Positions 17,887-26,207 of a stretch of 64,000 bases of DNA are shown here, one piece after another. The notes below the pieces were generated by a model. That model was not told where the DNA came from. It saw only the letters and a list, made by a program, of their open reading frames with translations, and did not search any database. Numbering within the stretch: position 1 is the stretch's first letter; the number at the start of each line of letters is the position of its first letter. Made by a program: the position numbers and the translations under genes. The stretch comes from Bog-473 sp963770645 (GTDB lineage Bacteria; Actinomycetota; Acidimicrobiia; Acidimicrobiales; RAAP-2), in contig CAVYQL010000001.1 in NCBI GenBank assembly GCA_963770645.1, forward strand, positions 62,001 through 126,000, written 5' to 3'.

Positions 17887-18405
17887 TCAGAGATAGGCCC
17901 CGGTCCGGCCGGTCTCCCCCGCCTGGGGCAAGCTGCGCTGGCGTATCTCGTCGAGCTGTGCCCGCGCCGCCATCTGCTGGGAGATCAACGTCGCCTGGAT
18001 CCCGTGGAACAGCCCCTCGAGCCACCCGACCAGCTGAGCCTGGGCGATGCGCAGCTCGGCCTCGCTGGGCGCGTCGCTGTCGAAGGGCGGGGCCAGCGCC
18101 TCGAGCTCGGCTACCAGGTCGGGCGACAGCCCGTCGGCGAGGTCCCGGATCGACTGCTCGTAGATCTCGCGCAGGCGCACGCGGCTGCGCTCGTCGAGTG
18201 GCGCCGCCCGCACCTCGTCGAGCAGCTGCTTGACCATGGAGCCAATCCGCAGCACCTTGGCCGGCTCGTTCACCGACTCGGTCACCGGGGCTCCCTCGTC
18301 ACCGCCCTCCTGCGACCCGCTGCCGAGGACCTCGTCGGGCGAGATGGGGGCCTGGCCGTCTCCGGGCGGCTGCCCGCCGCTCATGTCGTTCGTCGCGTCA
18401 CGCAT
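17887..18405 (-). CDS. bpa: Bacterial proteasome activator
   Basis: A 172-residue homologue of mycobacterial Bpa/PafE. Diagnostic stretches are AKVLRIGSMVKQLLDEVRAA, PLDERSRVRLREIYEQSIRDL and ELRIAQAQLVGWLEGLFHGI, which form the four-helix bundle that assembles into a dodecameric ring. The ring opens the 20S proteasome without ATP by docking its C-terminal tail. That tail is GAYL here, where mycobacteria have GQYL; the penultimate Tyr needed for docking is kept. The presence of Bpa implies a 20S proteasome elsewhere in the genome and supports an actinobacterial host. GGAAGG lies 5 nt before the ATG at 18405. Confidence 0.92.
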   Translation of the reverse strand: MRDATNDMSGGQPPGDGQAPISPDEVLGSGSQEGGDEGAPVTESVNEPAKVLRIGSMVKQLLDEVRAAPLDERSRVRLREIYEQSIRDLADGLSPDLVAELEALAPPFDSDAPSEAELRIAQAQLVGWLEGLFHGIQATLISQQMAARAQLDEIRQRSLPQAGETGRTGAYL

Positions 18406-18480
18406 GGTGCCTTCCGTTGCAGTCGCTGTCGTATGCCGCCGTCGTTCCCCGCCCCCATGTTGCCACCGCGTCCACGCCGC

Positions 18481-19671
18481 TCAGAAGGCCCGCCACGCCA
18501 GCAGCGGGACCAGCATCTCCGCCGGCGTCAGCGAGCCGTGGCGAGCACGCAGCCGCAGCTCGCCGGTGTCGGCCGGGTCGAGGAACGCGATGGGCTCGAA
18601 CGGGACGAGGGCGACGTCGCCCAGCCGGGCGGCGACCTCTGCCGAGGGCACTCCCCCCAGCCAGCACTCGTCGATGATCTGCTCCTTGGAGCGCACCCAC
18701 GCCACGTCGCCGTGCAGTGCGGCCGCGGTCGCCGCCAGATCCGCCGTGGCACCGGGCCGCGCATGCAACCAACGGAAGCGGCCCTCGCCGCTCAGCAGCG
18801 TCACGTTGCACATGATCTCGGGCCCGAGCACCTCGACCGAACTGCCGACGTCGACCTGCCCGTGGTCGGCCGTCACCACGAGCACCGCTCCGGGCGGTAA
18901 CACCGAAAGGACGTCGGCGACAAGGCGGTCGGCCGCACGCAGCTCGTCGTCGTAGTACTGCCCGAGCCCCTCGGCGTGGGCCACCTTGTCGATGCCCTCG
19001 TAGTAGGCGTAGACGAAGGGCTCCCCACGGGACGCCAGCTCGCGGACGGCGGTGACGAGACCGGCGGGCGTGTGCCAGCGGTGCAGCTCGACCGGTCCCA
19101 GGTGCGCCGCGGTGAACCCGGTCGGCCCGTAGTCCTGGCGCGTCACGACGGGGACTGTCTCGCGCCACCCCGGGAACGCCTCACACGGCTGGAAGAGGGG
19201 CGCCGGCACGAGCATGCGGGCGTCGACCCCTCGGAGGGACCATTGCAAGACGTTCATCACCTCGCCGTCGAGCGCGACGCGGTAGCCGACCACACCGTGC
19301 TCGGCGGGCACCCGGCCCGTCACCAACGTGGTGAGCGCGCAGGCCGTGGTACTTGGCGCCACCGTGGTGATGGACCCACCCGTGCCGCTCGTGAGCGTCG
19401 GAGCCAGCATGTGCCGCTCGCCCAGCTGCTCCGCGCCCAGGCCGTCGATGACCAAGAGGACGATCTGGGTCGCCCCGGCCACCGGAGTCGGGAACCACGG
19501 CGGCAGGTCGTCGACCTCTGGGTGTGTCAATTGCCCCAGCAACAGGGGGACAACCCGGTGCAGGCAGGGCCCGTCCCAGTCCGGCAGCAGGGGGCTCGGC
19601 ACCGCTCCCGCCTGATTCCCCCTCTGGCGGGAGTCCGTCACGGCCGTCGACCCCAGCCTGCCCTCATTCAC
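18481..19671 (-). CDS. Alkaline phosphatase superfamily (nucleotide pyrophosphatase-like) protein
   Basis: A 396-residue metal-dependent phosphatase/phosphodiesterase. LLVIDGLGAEQLG carries the first metal-binding Asp. SITTVAPSTTACALTTLVTG carries the catalytic Thr region, and VLVVTADHGQVD carries the second Asp/His metal site. This is the pattern of the type I phosphodiesterase/nucleotide pyrophosphatase family. No signal peptide is seen from the GTG at 19671, so it may act in the cytoplasm. The substrate is unknown. It is divergent from the Rrf2 gene, sharing a 64-bp promoter region that contains a perfect inverted repeat. Confidence 0.82.
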   Translation of the reverse strand: MNEGRLGSTAVTDSRQRGNQAGAVPSPLLPDWDGPCLHRVVPLLLGQLTHPEVDDLPPWFPTPVAGATQIVLLVIDGLGAEQLGERHMLAPTLTSGTGGSITTVAPSTTACALTTLVTGRVPAEHGVVGYRVALDGEVMNVLQWSLRGVDARMLVPAPLFQPCEAFPGWRETVPVVTRQDYGPTGFTAAHLGPVELHRWHTPAGLVTAVRELASRGEPFVYAYYEGIDKVAHAEGLGQYYDDELRAADRLVADVLSVLPPGAVLVVTADHGQVDVGSSVEVLGPEIMCNVTLLSGEGRFRWLHARPGATADLAATAAALHGDVAWVRSKEQIIDECWLGGVPSAEVAARLGDVALVPFEPIAFLDPADTGELRLRARHGSLTPAEMLVPLLAWRAF

Positions 19672-19699
19672 AGGGGCACACCCTACGACCCACGCACCA

Positions 19700-19717
19700 C
19701 CTCCACCGATGTGGAGG
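19700..19717. promoter_or_regulatory. Perfect inverted repeat, probable Rrf2 operator
   Basis: CCTCCAC and GTGGAGG flank CGAT, giving an 18-bp perfect dyad. It is centred about 28 bp before the Rrf2 start and about 37 bp before the divergent phosphodiesterase start. The position suits autoregulation by the adjacent Rrf2 protein. Confidence 0.5.
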
Positions 19718-19735
19718 CCGGTAGCATCGAGGGGT

Positions 19736-20170
19736 GTGAGGGTGTCGACGCGGGGTGACTACGCCAGCCGGGCGTTGCTGTCGCTTGCCCTCCACGGTGC
19801 CGAGACCCCCACATCGGTGCGGGACATCGCCGAGCGCACCGGGCTGCCGCAGCCCTACCTCGAGCAGATCCTGCTCGCGCTGAAGGGAGCCGGGCTGGTG
19901 CGCTCCAAGCGCGGCGTGGGGGGCGGTTACGTGCTCGCCCGCCCACCCGAGGACATCTCGCTGGCCCAGATCGTCTCCGCCGTCGACGGCCCGATAGCGG
20001 CCGGCGACTTCGGCGAGCCGCACGCCAACGGCGCGTGCAATCACGAGGGGCAATGCATCCTGCTGGCCGTATGGGCGGACGTGGGCGAGACCATCCGTCT
20101 GCACCTTCAGTCCCACAGCCTGGCCGACATGGTGGACCGGGCCAGGGGCAACGTGGCCACCCCGGTCTGA
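19736..20170 (+). CDS. Rrf2-family transcriptional regulator
   Basis: A 144-residue Rrf2 protein. The N-terminal winged helix runs STRGDYASRALLSLAL through SVRDIAERTGLPQPYLEQIL, and the wing is GGYVLARPPEDISL. Only two cysteines of the usual cluster region are visible (NGACNHEGQC, about residues 101 and 107), followed by the family's VWADV. IscR- and NsrR-type members bind Fe-S clusters with three Cys plus another ligand, so this may be a cluster sensor with an alternative ligand or a thiol switch. The GTG at 19736 is chosen; 19742 is possible. A palindromic operator candidate lies just upstream. Confidence 0.85.
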   Translation: MRVSTRGDYASRALLSLALHGAETPTSVRDIAERTGLPQPYLEQILLALKGAGLVRSKRGVGGGYVLARPPEDISLAQIVSAVDGPIAAGDFGEPHANGACNHEGQCILLAVWADVGETIRLHLQSHSLADMVDRARGNVATPV

Positions 20171-20182
20171 TACCGGGCGCCT

Positions 20183-20204
20183 GACCCCGCTCTCGAGCGG
20201 GGTC
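20183..20204. terminator. Bidirectional terminator hairpin
   Basis: GACCCCGCT and AGCGGGGTC form a perfect 9-bp stem with a CTCG loop. It sits between the convergent Rrf2 and histidine phosphatase genes, directly at the latter's stop. Confidence 0.7.
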
Positions 20205-20769
20205 ACAGGTTCCACCGCTCCATCGCCGGCCAGCCGAGCTCCCATCCGAGAATCCCGATCGACCCGGCGTCCAGGAGGAAGAGCCGCGCCGCGACCGGCG
20301 GGAGTCCCAGCCAGCGAGCCGCCACCACGCGCAGCAGGTGCCCGTGCGCCACGCACAGCGTCGTGCCTTCCTGTGCTCTCACCCGCTCGATCACCCGGTC
20401 GGCCCGCCGTCCGACGTCGGAGGCCCGCTCGCCGCTCGGCACGCCGTCCTCCCAGAGGGTCCAACCGGGCCGGCCCTCGCGGATCTCCGCCGAGGTGAGG
20501 CCTTCGTACTCGCCGTAGTCCCACTCCATGAGGTCGGGGTCGTGCGCACCGTCGAATCCGGCAAGCTCGCACGTCTCCGATGCCCGGCACAGGGGGCTCG
20601 TCAGCACCTCGGCAAAGGGCGCCAGCCCCTCGTCGCGCAGCAGGTCACCTGCCCGTTTGGCCTGGTCCCGGCCAAGCTCGAGCAGGGGAATATCGGTGCG
20701 GCCCGTGTGTTGACCAGAGAGGGACCATTCCGTTGCGCCGTGCCTGAGCAGGACCATCCGGGAAGGCAT
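20203..20769 (-). CDS. Histidine phosphatase (phosphoglycerate mutase-like)
   Basis: A 188-residue member of the histidine phosphatase superfamily. LLRHGATEWS carries the phosphorylated His. SPLCRASETCEL carries the second Arg, DLMEWDYGEYEG the acid region, and CVAHGHLLRV the second catalytic His. Size and pattern fit small broad-specificity phosphatases (GpmB/CobC-like) better than a glycolytic mutase. The ATG at 20769 gives MPSRMVLLRHG; 20757 is also possible. It is transcribed away from the sigma factor gene across about 155 bp. Confidence 0.88.
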   Translation of the reverse strand: MPSRMVLLRHGATEWSLSGQHTGRTDIPLLELGRDQAKRAGDLLRDEGLAPFAEVLTSPLCRASETCELAGFDGAHDPDLMEWDYGEYEGLTSAEIREGRPGWTLWEDGVPSGERASDVGRRADRVIERVRAQEGTTLCVAHGHLLRVVAARWLGLPPVAARLFLLDAGSIGILGWELGWPAMERWNL

Positions 20770-20925
20770 GCCGTAGACCACCACGGGGTGGCGGTGCGTG
20801 CAATTCGGGCGCGAACAACGCCATGGAATGATCCGGGCGCGTACGCGGTTGTAGAAGGCGGGTTGATCCCATTTGGCTACGGGTACGTACGACAGAGAGT
20901 GAGCACGGAAGGTCTGGAGCGAAGA

Positions 20926-21762
20926 ATGAAGAGCGCGGTGAATACGTCGGACACGTTGGGTCTGATGTTGCGTGACCTCGATCAGTTTCCAATGCCCGAC
21001 CACGAGCAGCAGGTCGAGCTGGCGAAGCGCGTGGCCGCGGGCGACGAGGCAGCTCGCAAGCAAATGGTGGCGGCCAACCTCCGGTTGGTCGTGCACTGGG
21101 CCCGCCGGTACCAGGACCGCGGTGTCGACATGGCCGACCTGGTCCAGGAGGGCACATTCGGTCTCATGCGGGCCGTGGACAAGTTCGACTGGGAGCGGGG
21201 ATTCCGCTTCTCGACCTATGCCACCTGGTGGATCCGCCAGGCGCTCCAGCGGGCGGTGCAGCAGCACGGCCGTACCATCCGCATCCCTCTCGAAGTGGGT
21301 GAGCAGATCCAGCGTCTCGAGCTGACCAAGGCGGAGCTGGCGAGCACGCTCGGGCGCGCCCCGACCGATGAGGAGCTCACCGAGGCGACCGGTCTCACTG
21401 CCGACGAGCGCGAGTCCCTCGAGGACGTCGCCCGCGTGACCGCCTCCCTCGACCAGCCGGCTGCGCTCGAGTCCTCGACGACGCTGGGTGAGCTGGTGGC
21501 CCCCGACGAGTCGGACTTCGCCGTTGACGTCGAGCAGATGATGGTCTACGACCGGGTGCGCGACGCTGTCGAGCGCCTGCCCGGCCTCCAGCGCGACGTC
21601 CTGCGTCTGCGCTTCGGGTTCGACGGCGACACGCCGGCCTCACTGCAGTCGACGGCCGAGCGGCTCGGGGTGGGCGTGCGCCGCGTGCGCCGAGCCGAGG
21701 AGGAGGCCCTGGCGGCCTTGTCCTACGACCAAGACGTGCTCGGCGTGCACGAGGCCGCCTGA
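20926..21762 (+). CDS. RNA polymerase sigma-70 factor, primary-like (group 2/3)
   Basis: A 278-residue sigma factor. Region 1.2 is DTLGLMLRDLDQFP. Regions 2.1-2.4 run NLRLVVHWARRYQDRG, DLVQEGTFGLMRAVDKFD and RFSTYATWWIRQALQRA. Region 3 follows (APTDEELTEATGL), then 4.1-4.2 with RDVLRLRFGFDG and an HTH. It lacks the long region 1.1 of a primary SigA, so it is probably an alternative (group 2-like) factor. Region 2.4 suggests recognition of TAnnnT-type -10 elements. GGAGCGAAGA precedes the ATG. The open frame extending far upstream overlaps the phosphatase antisense and is not coding. Confidence 0.9.
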   Translation: MKSAVNTSDTLGLMLRDLDQFPMPDHEQQVELAKRVAAGDEAARKQMVAANLRLVVHWARRYQDRGVDMADLVQEGTFGLMRAVDKFDWERGFRFSTYATWWIRQALQRAVQQHGRTIRIPLEVGEQIQRLELTKAELASTLGRAPTDEELTEATGLTADERESLEDVARVTASLDQPAALESSTTLGELVAPDESDFAVDVEQMMVYDRVRDAVERLPGLQRDVLRLRFGFDGDTPASLQSTAERLGVGVRRVRRAEEEALAALSYDQDVLGVHEAA

Positions 21763-21790
21763 GGACGGCTGGACTCCGAAGAACCGTCCT
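21762..21790 (+). terminator. Terminator hairpin after the sigma factor gene
   Basis: AGGACGG (21762-21768) pairs with CCGTCCT (21784-21790) at the stop codon, followed by TT. The loop is 15 nt. Confidence 0.5.
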
Positions 21791-21824
21791 TTCGATCTGC
21801 CGACCAGCCCCGACTCCCAGCTCA

Positions 21825-21856
21825 GCCTCCGAGACCCACCCCCCCTTCTCGGAGGC
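21825..21856. terminator. Strong hairpin between convergent sigma factor and rluD genes
   Basis: GCCTCCGAGA and TCTCGGAGGC form a perfect 10-bp stem with a 12-nt C-rich loop. It lies midway between the convergent gene ends and could stop transcription from both sides. A run of loosely repeated CTGGTCANTCC units follows to about 21946, into the end of rluD. Confidence 0.6.
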
Positions 21857-21924
21857 GAGCGGGACGGGGTCTGAGCCGCTGGCAGGGCCGCTGGTCAATC
21901 CGGGCCCGGTCAACCCAGAACTGG

Positions 21925-22926
21925 TCAGTCCAGCGCTGGCGAGTCCAGATAGGTGCGCAGGTCCTCGGGCAGGGGTGAGCTGAACTCCATTGGGACACCC
22001 GTCCCGGGATGGACGAAGCGGAGCGCGAACGCGTGCAAGAAGAAGCGCCCCGACCCCAGGCGCGCGTCGGGCCGGCCGTAGCGGGCGTCCCCCACGACCG
22101 GGTGGCCGATGGCCGCCATGTGGACACGGATCTGGTGGGTTCGGCCGCTCTCGAGTGCCACGTCGAGCAGCGTCGTGGCCTGATTCCCCGCGTCAGCCCC
22201 ACCGCCCCGCTCGAGCACCCGGTAGGAGGTCCGGGCCGGCTTGCCCCGGGCTGTCACCGCCATCTTCGTCGGCGTGCGCGTGGAGCGGCCGATCGGGGCC
22301 TCGACCACACCCCGGTCGTCCGCAACGTGGCCCATGACGAGAGCCAGGTACCGCCGCTCCATCGTCCGTGTCGCCAGCTGGTCTGCGAGGGCGCGGTAGG
22401 CCTCGGGGGTGCGGGCCACCGCCAACAACCCCGAGGTGCCCTTGTCCAGGCGGTGCACGATGCCAGGTCGATCGGCGGCGCACACGCCGGTCTCGACCAG
22501 ACGGGCCAGTTCGGGGAACCGGTCCAGCAAACCGCCGACCAGTGTGCCCGTGTCGTGGCCCGCGCCTGGGTGCACGACGAGACCGGCTGGCTTGTCCACG
22601 ACGGCCACCATCTCGTCGGCATGCACCACGTCGAAACGCACGCCCGCCTCTGCCGCCACCGCAGCGTCGCGAGCTGCGCGCAGGCGCACGGACACGGTGG
22701 CGCCCTCGCGCAGCAGCGTCCGCCCCACCGTCACCGGCTCGCCGTCGACCAGAACCCGGCCGTCTCGAATCAGCGCGGCAGCGTCGGCGCGCGAGACGCC
22801 GGCGAGCATGGCCACGCCGCGGTCCGCTCGGAGTCCGGCCATCAGCGCCGGGACCTCCGTCGAAACGGTGTCTCCCTCCGGGTCGGTCCGCTCCTCGTGA
22901 CGCTCCGCGGGCCCCTCCGGCGTCAC
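21925..22926 (-). CDS. RluA/RluD-family pseudouridine synthase
   Basis: A 333-residue protein with an N-terminal S4-like RNA-binding region (SRADAAALIRDGRVLVDGEP). The catalytic domain contains HRLDKGTSGLL with the invariant Asp, followed by GRTHQIRVHMAAIGHPVVGD. RluD isomerises uridines in 23S rRNA helix 69; the exact target here is not provable. The GTG start at 22926 overlaps the lspA stop as GTGA, so it is translationally coupled. It is the last gene of the division-cluster run, and lspA-rluD adjacency is common in bacteria. Confidence 0.93.
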   Translation of the reverse strand: MTPEGPAERHEERTDPEGDTVSTEVPALMAGLRADRGVAMLAGVSRADAAALIRDGRVLVDGEPVTVGRTLLREGATVSVRLRAARDAAVAAEAGVRFDVVHADEMVAVVDKPAGLVVHPGAGHDTGTLVGGLLDRFPELARLVETGVCAADRPGIVHRLDKGTSGLLAVARTPEAYRALADQLATRTMERRYLALVMGHVADDRGVVEAPIGRSTRTPTKMAVTARGKPARTSYRVLERGGGADAGNQATTLLDVALESGRTHQIRVHMAAIGHPVVGDARYGRPDARLGSGRFFLHAFALRFVHPGTGVPMEFSSPLPEDLRTYLDSPALD

Positions 22927-23420
22927 CGGACAGCCTCGGTGCGCAGCCTCGGGCGGTCACCGAAGAGCACCGCCATGATCACGACGATCACGCCGATGGT
23001 CACGCAGGCATCGGCCAGGTTGAAGGTCGGCCAGTAGTCGAGGGTGATGAAGTCGGGCACGCGTCCGCCGTGGCCGCCGAAGATCCGCTGACTCAGATTG
23101 CCGACCGCCCCACCGAGCACCAGTCCGGCACCAACCGCCAGGAACACGGTGCGGACCTGCCAGACGACGACGGCGAGCACGACGACGCCAACGCAGAGCA
23201 GCACCGTCACCGCGGTCGCGCGCCCGCTGAAGAGGCTGAAGGCGAACCCCGAATTGAACGTCAGCGCCAAACCGAAGGGCCCCCAGACGTGACGTACGTC
23301 GTGCAGGTGGTCGACGGCGACTGTGGTGGTCACCCAATCGGCCACCACCACCGCGGCGGCTATGGCAAAGGCCAGAACCCGCGGCCGGGTCAGCGCCGCG
23401 ACAGGCCCCCGCTCTTGCAC
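22923..23420 (-). CDS. lspA: Lipoprotein signal peptidase
   Basis: A 165-residue signal peptidase II. Four membrane segments are visible. The conserved GGAVGNLSQRIF, PDFITL and FNLADACV blocks carry the two catalytic aspartates. It cleaves prolipoproteins at the lipobox Cys; the 1.1-1.5 kb lipoprotein is a candidate substrate. The GTG at 23420 is the best start and overlaps the DksA/TraR gene by 31 bp; the longer open frame to 23483 is unlikely. It is coupled to rluD downstream. Confidence 0.9.
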   Translation of the reverse strand: MQERGPVAALTRPRVLAFAIAAAVVVADWVTTTVAVDHLHDVRHVWGPFGLALTFNSGFAFSLFSGRATAVTVLLCVGVVVLAVVVWQVRTVFLAVGAGLVLGGAVGNLSQRIFGGHGGRVPDFITLDYWPTFNLADACVTIGVIVVIMAVLFGDRPRLRTEAVR

Positions 23421-24283
23421 GCCACGCAGAGGCGGGCGTAGGGCAGCGCGCGCAGGCGCGGCTTGGGGATCGGCTGGAAACACCGCTCGCAGTAGCCGTA
23501 GGTCTTGTCGGCAATGCGCTTGGCCGCGTCGTCGATCTCCTCGACGGCCAGCGACGCCTGTCCCGACAGGGCGAGGTTGCGCTCGCGATCGACCGTGACC
23601 GTGCCACCTTCACCGGACTCCTCGTCGAACTGGACGTCACCGGGCTCGCGCTCGAGCGCCAGGGAGTCCGCCTCGGCGCGCAGCGACGTGGCCTGTTCTT
23701 GGTAGACGGCCCGCTCGGTGGTGAGCAGGTCGCGCACCTCCTCGAGGAACTTTGTGTCCTTGGCGTAGGGACCGGTCTTGGGACGCACCGGCACCGGCTT
23801 GGGCTTCGGGGCGAAGGTGCTCCGCGCTACGGCGCCGTTGCCAGCTCCCGCACTCGACCGCGTGGCCGTCTTGCTGACGGTCTTCGCGGCCGGCTTCTCC
23901 GCCGCCTTCTTGGCCGGAGCGGCGGTCTTCTTCGCCGGCGCCGGCTTCTTGGCGGCGGGCGCCGGCTTCTTGGGAGCGACCGCGGCCTTCTTCGCTGCAG
24001 GCGCAGGCCTTTTCGCGGGCGCGGCCTTCTTGGCGTTCGTGGGCGGCTTCTTCGTCGCTGGGGTGGCCTTCTTGGTGGCCGTGGCTGCCTTCTTCACAAC
24101 GGGCACTGCCTTCTTCTTGGTGAGGGCGGGACGCTTCGTAGCGGTTGCACCAACCTTGCCGGCGGTCTTTTTGTTCCCGGCCTTCGTGGCGGTCTTCCCC
24201 CCGGCCCGCGACGATCTCGCCGCGGCGGTCGAACGCGGCGCCGACACCCGCTTGACCTGGGCGCCTTTGCTCGCTGGGGTCAT
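23390..24283 (-). CDS. DksA/TraR-type zinc-finger protein with histone H1-like Lys/Ala tail
   Basis: A 297-residue protein in two parts. Residues 1 to about 160 are a Lys/Ala/Pro-rich tail with repeated KKAAPAKK-type units, like histone H1 or the mycobacterial HupB tail. The C-terminal 120 residues are a DksA/TraR domain: a coiled coil (FLEEVRDLLTTERAVY) and a C4 zinc finger (CERC ... CVAC). DksA-type proteins bind in the RNA polymerase secondary channel; the tail would add nonspecific DNA binding. AAGGAGGG precedes tandem ATGs at 24286 and 24283; the second has better spacing. It sits between divIVA and lspA in the division run. Confidence 0.85.
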   Translation of the reverse strand: MTPASKGAQVKRVSAPRSTAAARSSRAGGKTATKAGNKKTAGKVGATATKRPALTKKKAVPVVKKAATATKKATPATKKPPTNAKKAAPAKRPAPAAKKAAVAPKKPAPAAKKPAPAKKTAAPAKKAAEKPAAKTVSKTATRSSAGAGNGAVARSTFAPKPKPVPVRPKTGPYAKDTKFLEEVRDLLTTERAVYQEQATSLRAEADSLALEREPGDVQFDEESGEGGTVTVDRERNLALSGQASLAVEEIDDAAKRIADKTYGYCERCFQPIPKPRLRALPYARLCVACKSGGLSRR

Positions 24284-24407
24284 CATCCCTCCTTCGGACC
24301 ACGCGCAGTGGCCGCTGTCCGCGACGACGACCACGTCGGGGGAGCGGGTGACGATACCGGACCACACAGGCAGGGGCAACACAGCCGCCGCCGCGGGCGC
24401 GATGGGA

Positions 24408-25190
24408 TCAGACGGTGCGGGGCGCCCCCGAGACGGCGGCGTCCGAGGCGCTCTGGAGGTTCAGGGTCGGCGGCCCGTCGTCAGAGTCGGCCATGGCGGT
24501 CGCAGGGGCGCGCTCCTCGCTCGTCGCCCTGGGTGCCGCGGCTGGCGCCGGTGCCTTGGGCTTGATGCCCATGAGCGAGTTGGCGGGCTGCACGTTCTCG
24601 TCCACCCACTTGAGGATTTCCGAGAGGGCGCCGTGCAGTCGGTTGCGCTCGGACTCGAGGTGCCGGGCCATGCTCTCGACGTCGGTCGCGAGGTCTGTGC
24701 GCGTCGCCTCCAGCCGGCTCACTTCCTCGCGCAGGGCCTGGTGCGTCTCCGCCTGGAGCTGCGCCGCGGTCGCCTCCGCGGCGGCAATGGCGGCCCGCGC
24801 CGTCTCCTCGGCTTGGGCGATGACGGTGGCGGCTTCCGCCTCGCTCTCGCGCTTGGTCTGGTCGACGAACTTCTGGGCCAGCAAGAGCGTGCGCTGCAAC
24901 GTCTCGTCGGAGAGCGCCGCCGCGTCGGCTGCCGCGACTGTGGCCGCCTCGTCACCTTCGGCCACCGCGGGCGCGGCGCGCTTCTCGTGCTCGAGTTGCG
25001 CGATGCGCTCGCTGGCCTGGCGCAGCCGCTCGTTCAGCTGACGGACGTGCTCTTGGAGGGCCTCGGACTCTTGCGCCGCCTTGTCCAGGTACTCATCGAC
25101 CTCATCGACGTTGTAGCCCTTCAGCCCAAGGCGGAACTCCACGGTGCGGAGCGTGTCGAGGATTGATGCAGATGCCTGGGAATTGTCCAT
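24408..25190 (-). CDS. divIVA: DivIVA (Wag31-like) polar growth protein
   Basis: A 260-residue coiled-coil protein. The N-terminal lipid-binding domain is recognisable (LRTVEFRLGLKGYNVDEVDEYL), followed by an extended heptad-rich region. An Ala/Glu/Thr-rich stretch interrupts it around residues 75-95, and the C-terminal 55 residues are Pro/Ala-rich. DivIVA marks curved membrane and poles, and in actinobacteria directs polar wall growth. Its place after sepF and yggT is the conserved actinobacterial arrangement. The ATG at 25190 gives the expected N-terminus. Confidence 0.93.
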   Translation of the reverse strand: MDNSQASASILDTLRTVEFRLGLKGYNVDEVDEYLDKAAQESEALQEHVRQLNERLRQASERIAQLEHEKRAAPAVAEGDEAATVAAADAAALSDETLQRTLLLAQKFVDQTKRESEAEAATVIAQAEETARAAIAAAEATAAQLQAETHQALREEVSRLEATRTDLATDVESMARHLESERNRLHGALSEILKWVDENVQPANSLMGIKPKAPAPAAAPRATSEERAPATAMADSDDGPPTLNLQSASDAAVSGAPRTV

Positions 25191-25247
25191 GGAGGCCGAT
25201 TCTACCCACGCCCCCCTGCCATTCCAGTAATGGTGCGGGCGTGGGCG

Positions 25248-25505
25248 CTAGGTGGAGAGCACCGGGATCAACACAAACTGCGCAACCAGGATGACAATGA
25301 GGAAGGACCAGTCCAGACCGCCCATCGGCTTGATGATCCGCCGCACCGGCCGGAGCACGGGCTCGGTCGCCTGGTAGAGGAAGTATTGGACCCGGGCCAA
25401 CGTCGTCCCGGGCTGGATCCGGAACCAGCTCAAGATCGCGTAGGGGAACATGATCAGCCAGATGTAGGCCTCGATCAACCAAGCGAGCAGTCGGAAAATG
25501 TCCAC
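25248..25505 (-). CDS. YggT-family membrane protein
   Basis: An 85-residue protein with two membrane segments separated by the family's conserved loop (EPVLRPVRRIIKPMGGLDWS). Members lie beside sepF and divIVA in many Gram-positive genomes and are thought to help with division or membrane organisation; the mechanism is unknown. It follows sepF with a 20-bp gap on the same strand. Confidence 0.92.
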   Translation of the reverse strand: MDIFRLLAWLIEAYIWLIMFPYAILSWFRIQPGTTLARVQYFLYQATEPVLRPVRRIIKPMGGLDWSFLIVILVAQFVLIPVLST

Positions 25506-25525
25506 TAGCTGCGAGGGTACTGGGT

Positions 25526-26119
25526 TTAGTCCCGGTTGAAGCCGCGCTCCACCAATCGCTGGCGCTCCTCGTCGGAGACTTTCACGTTGGTGGGCGCCAG
25601 AAGGAACACCTGGTCGGCGACTTTTTCCATCTCCCCACTCAAGGCGTAGGTCACCCCACTGCAGAAATCGATCATTCGCCGCTGCAAGTCCCGCTCGGCC
25701 ATCTGCAGGTTCACGATCACGGGGCGGTTGTCCTTCAGCCGGTCGGCGATTTCCTTGGCGTCACCGAAGCGCGAGGGTGCCACCACGTGCACTCTGGCCG
25801 AGGCGGGTGCCGGTGCCGGGCCGGTGGGGTTGAGTGTCGAGTCGACCGGCATCGCACGCATCGGGGTGGGCCGGGGGTTGACGTTGCTCGGAGCCGGCCG
25901 CGGCTGGCTGGGCACCGCAGATTCGCGCGGGATGGTGCGGACCCTGGTCATGCCGCCGCTGAACTCCTCGGCCTGGTCGTACTCCGTGGTGCGAGGCTCG
26001 ACGCGGGCCGCAGACGAGAACCCCTTCGGGGCCCTGTCGTCGAGGTCGTCGTACTCGTCGTACTCGTCATCGAGCAGGCCGAGATAGACCATGGTCTTCT
26101 TCATGAACGAGGGTGACAT
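25526..26119 (-). CDS. sepF: Cell division protein SepF
   Basis: A 197-residue SepF. The N-terminus (MSPSFMKKTMVYLGLLDDEYDEY) is the membrane-targeting and flexible acidic region. A Pro-rich linker follows, then the FtsZ-binding core (EIADRLKDNRPVIVNLQMAE, then FCSGVTYALSGEMEKVADQVF). SepF anchors FtsZ filaments to the membrane, which matters here because no ftsA is seen. The ATG at 26119 has AGGAGAAGG just upstream; the open frame extends further without similarity. It follows yggS. Confidence 0.94.
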   Translation of the reverse strand: MSPSFMKKTMVYLGLLDDEYDEYDDLDDRAPKGFSSAARVEPRTTEYDQAEEFSGGMTRVRTIPRESAVPSQPRPAPSNVNPRPTPMRAMPVDSTLNPTGPAPAPASARVHVVAPSRFGDAKEIADRLKDNRPVIVNLQMAERDLQRRMIDFCSGVTYALSGEMEKVADQVFLLAPTNVKVSDEERQRLVERGFNRD

Positions 26120-26207
26120 GCCTTCTCCTGTCGCCTCGACAGCGTAGTGCCTGCTCGGTGACCCAGGCGGGTCCATCGGGCCCGCCGGCGGGGCTCCGGG
26201 CCGGCCC

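Noticed and set aside
20338..20925. N-terminal extension of the sigma factor open frame
   Set aside because: It is antisense to the histidine phosphatase gene and lacks sigma region 1.1 features.
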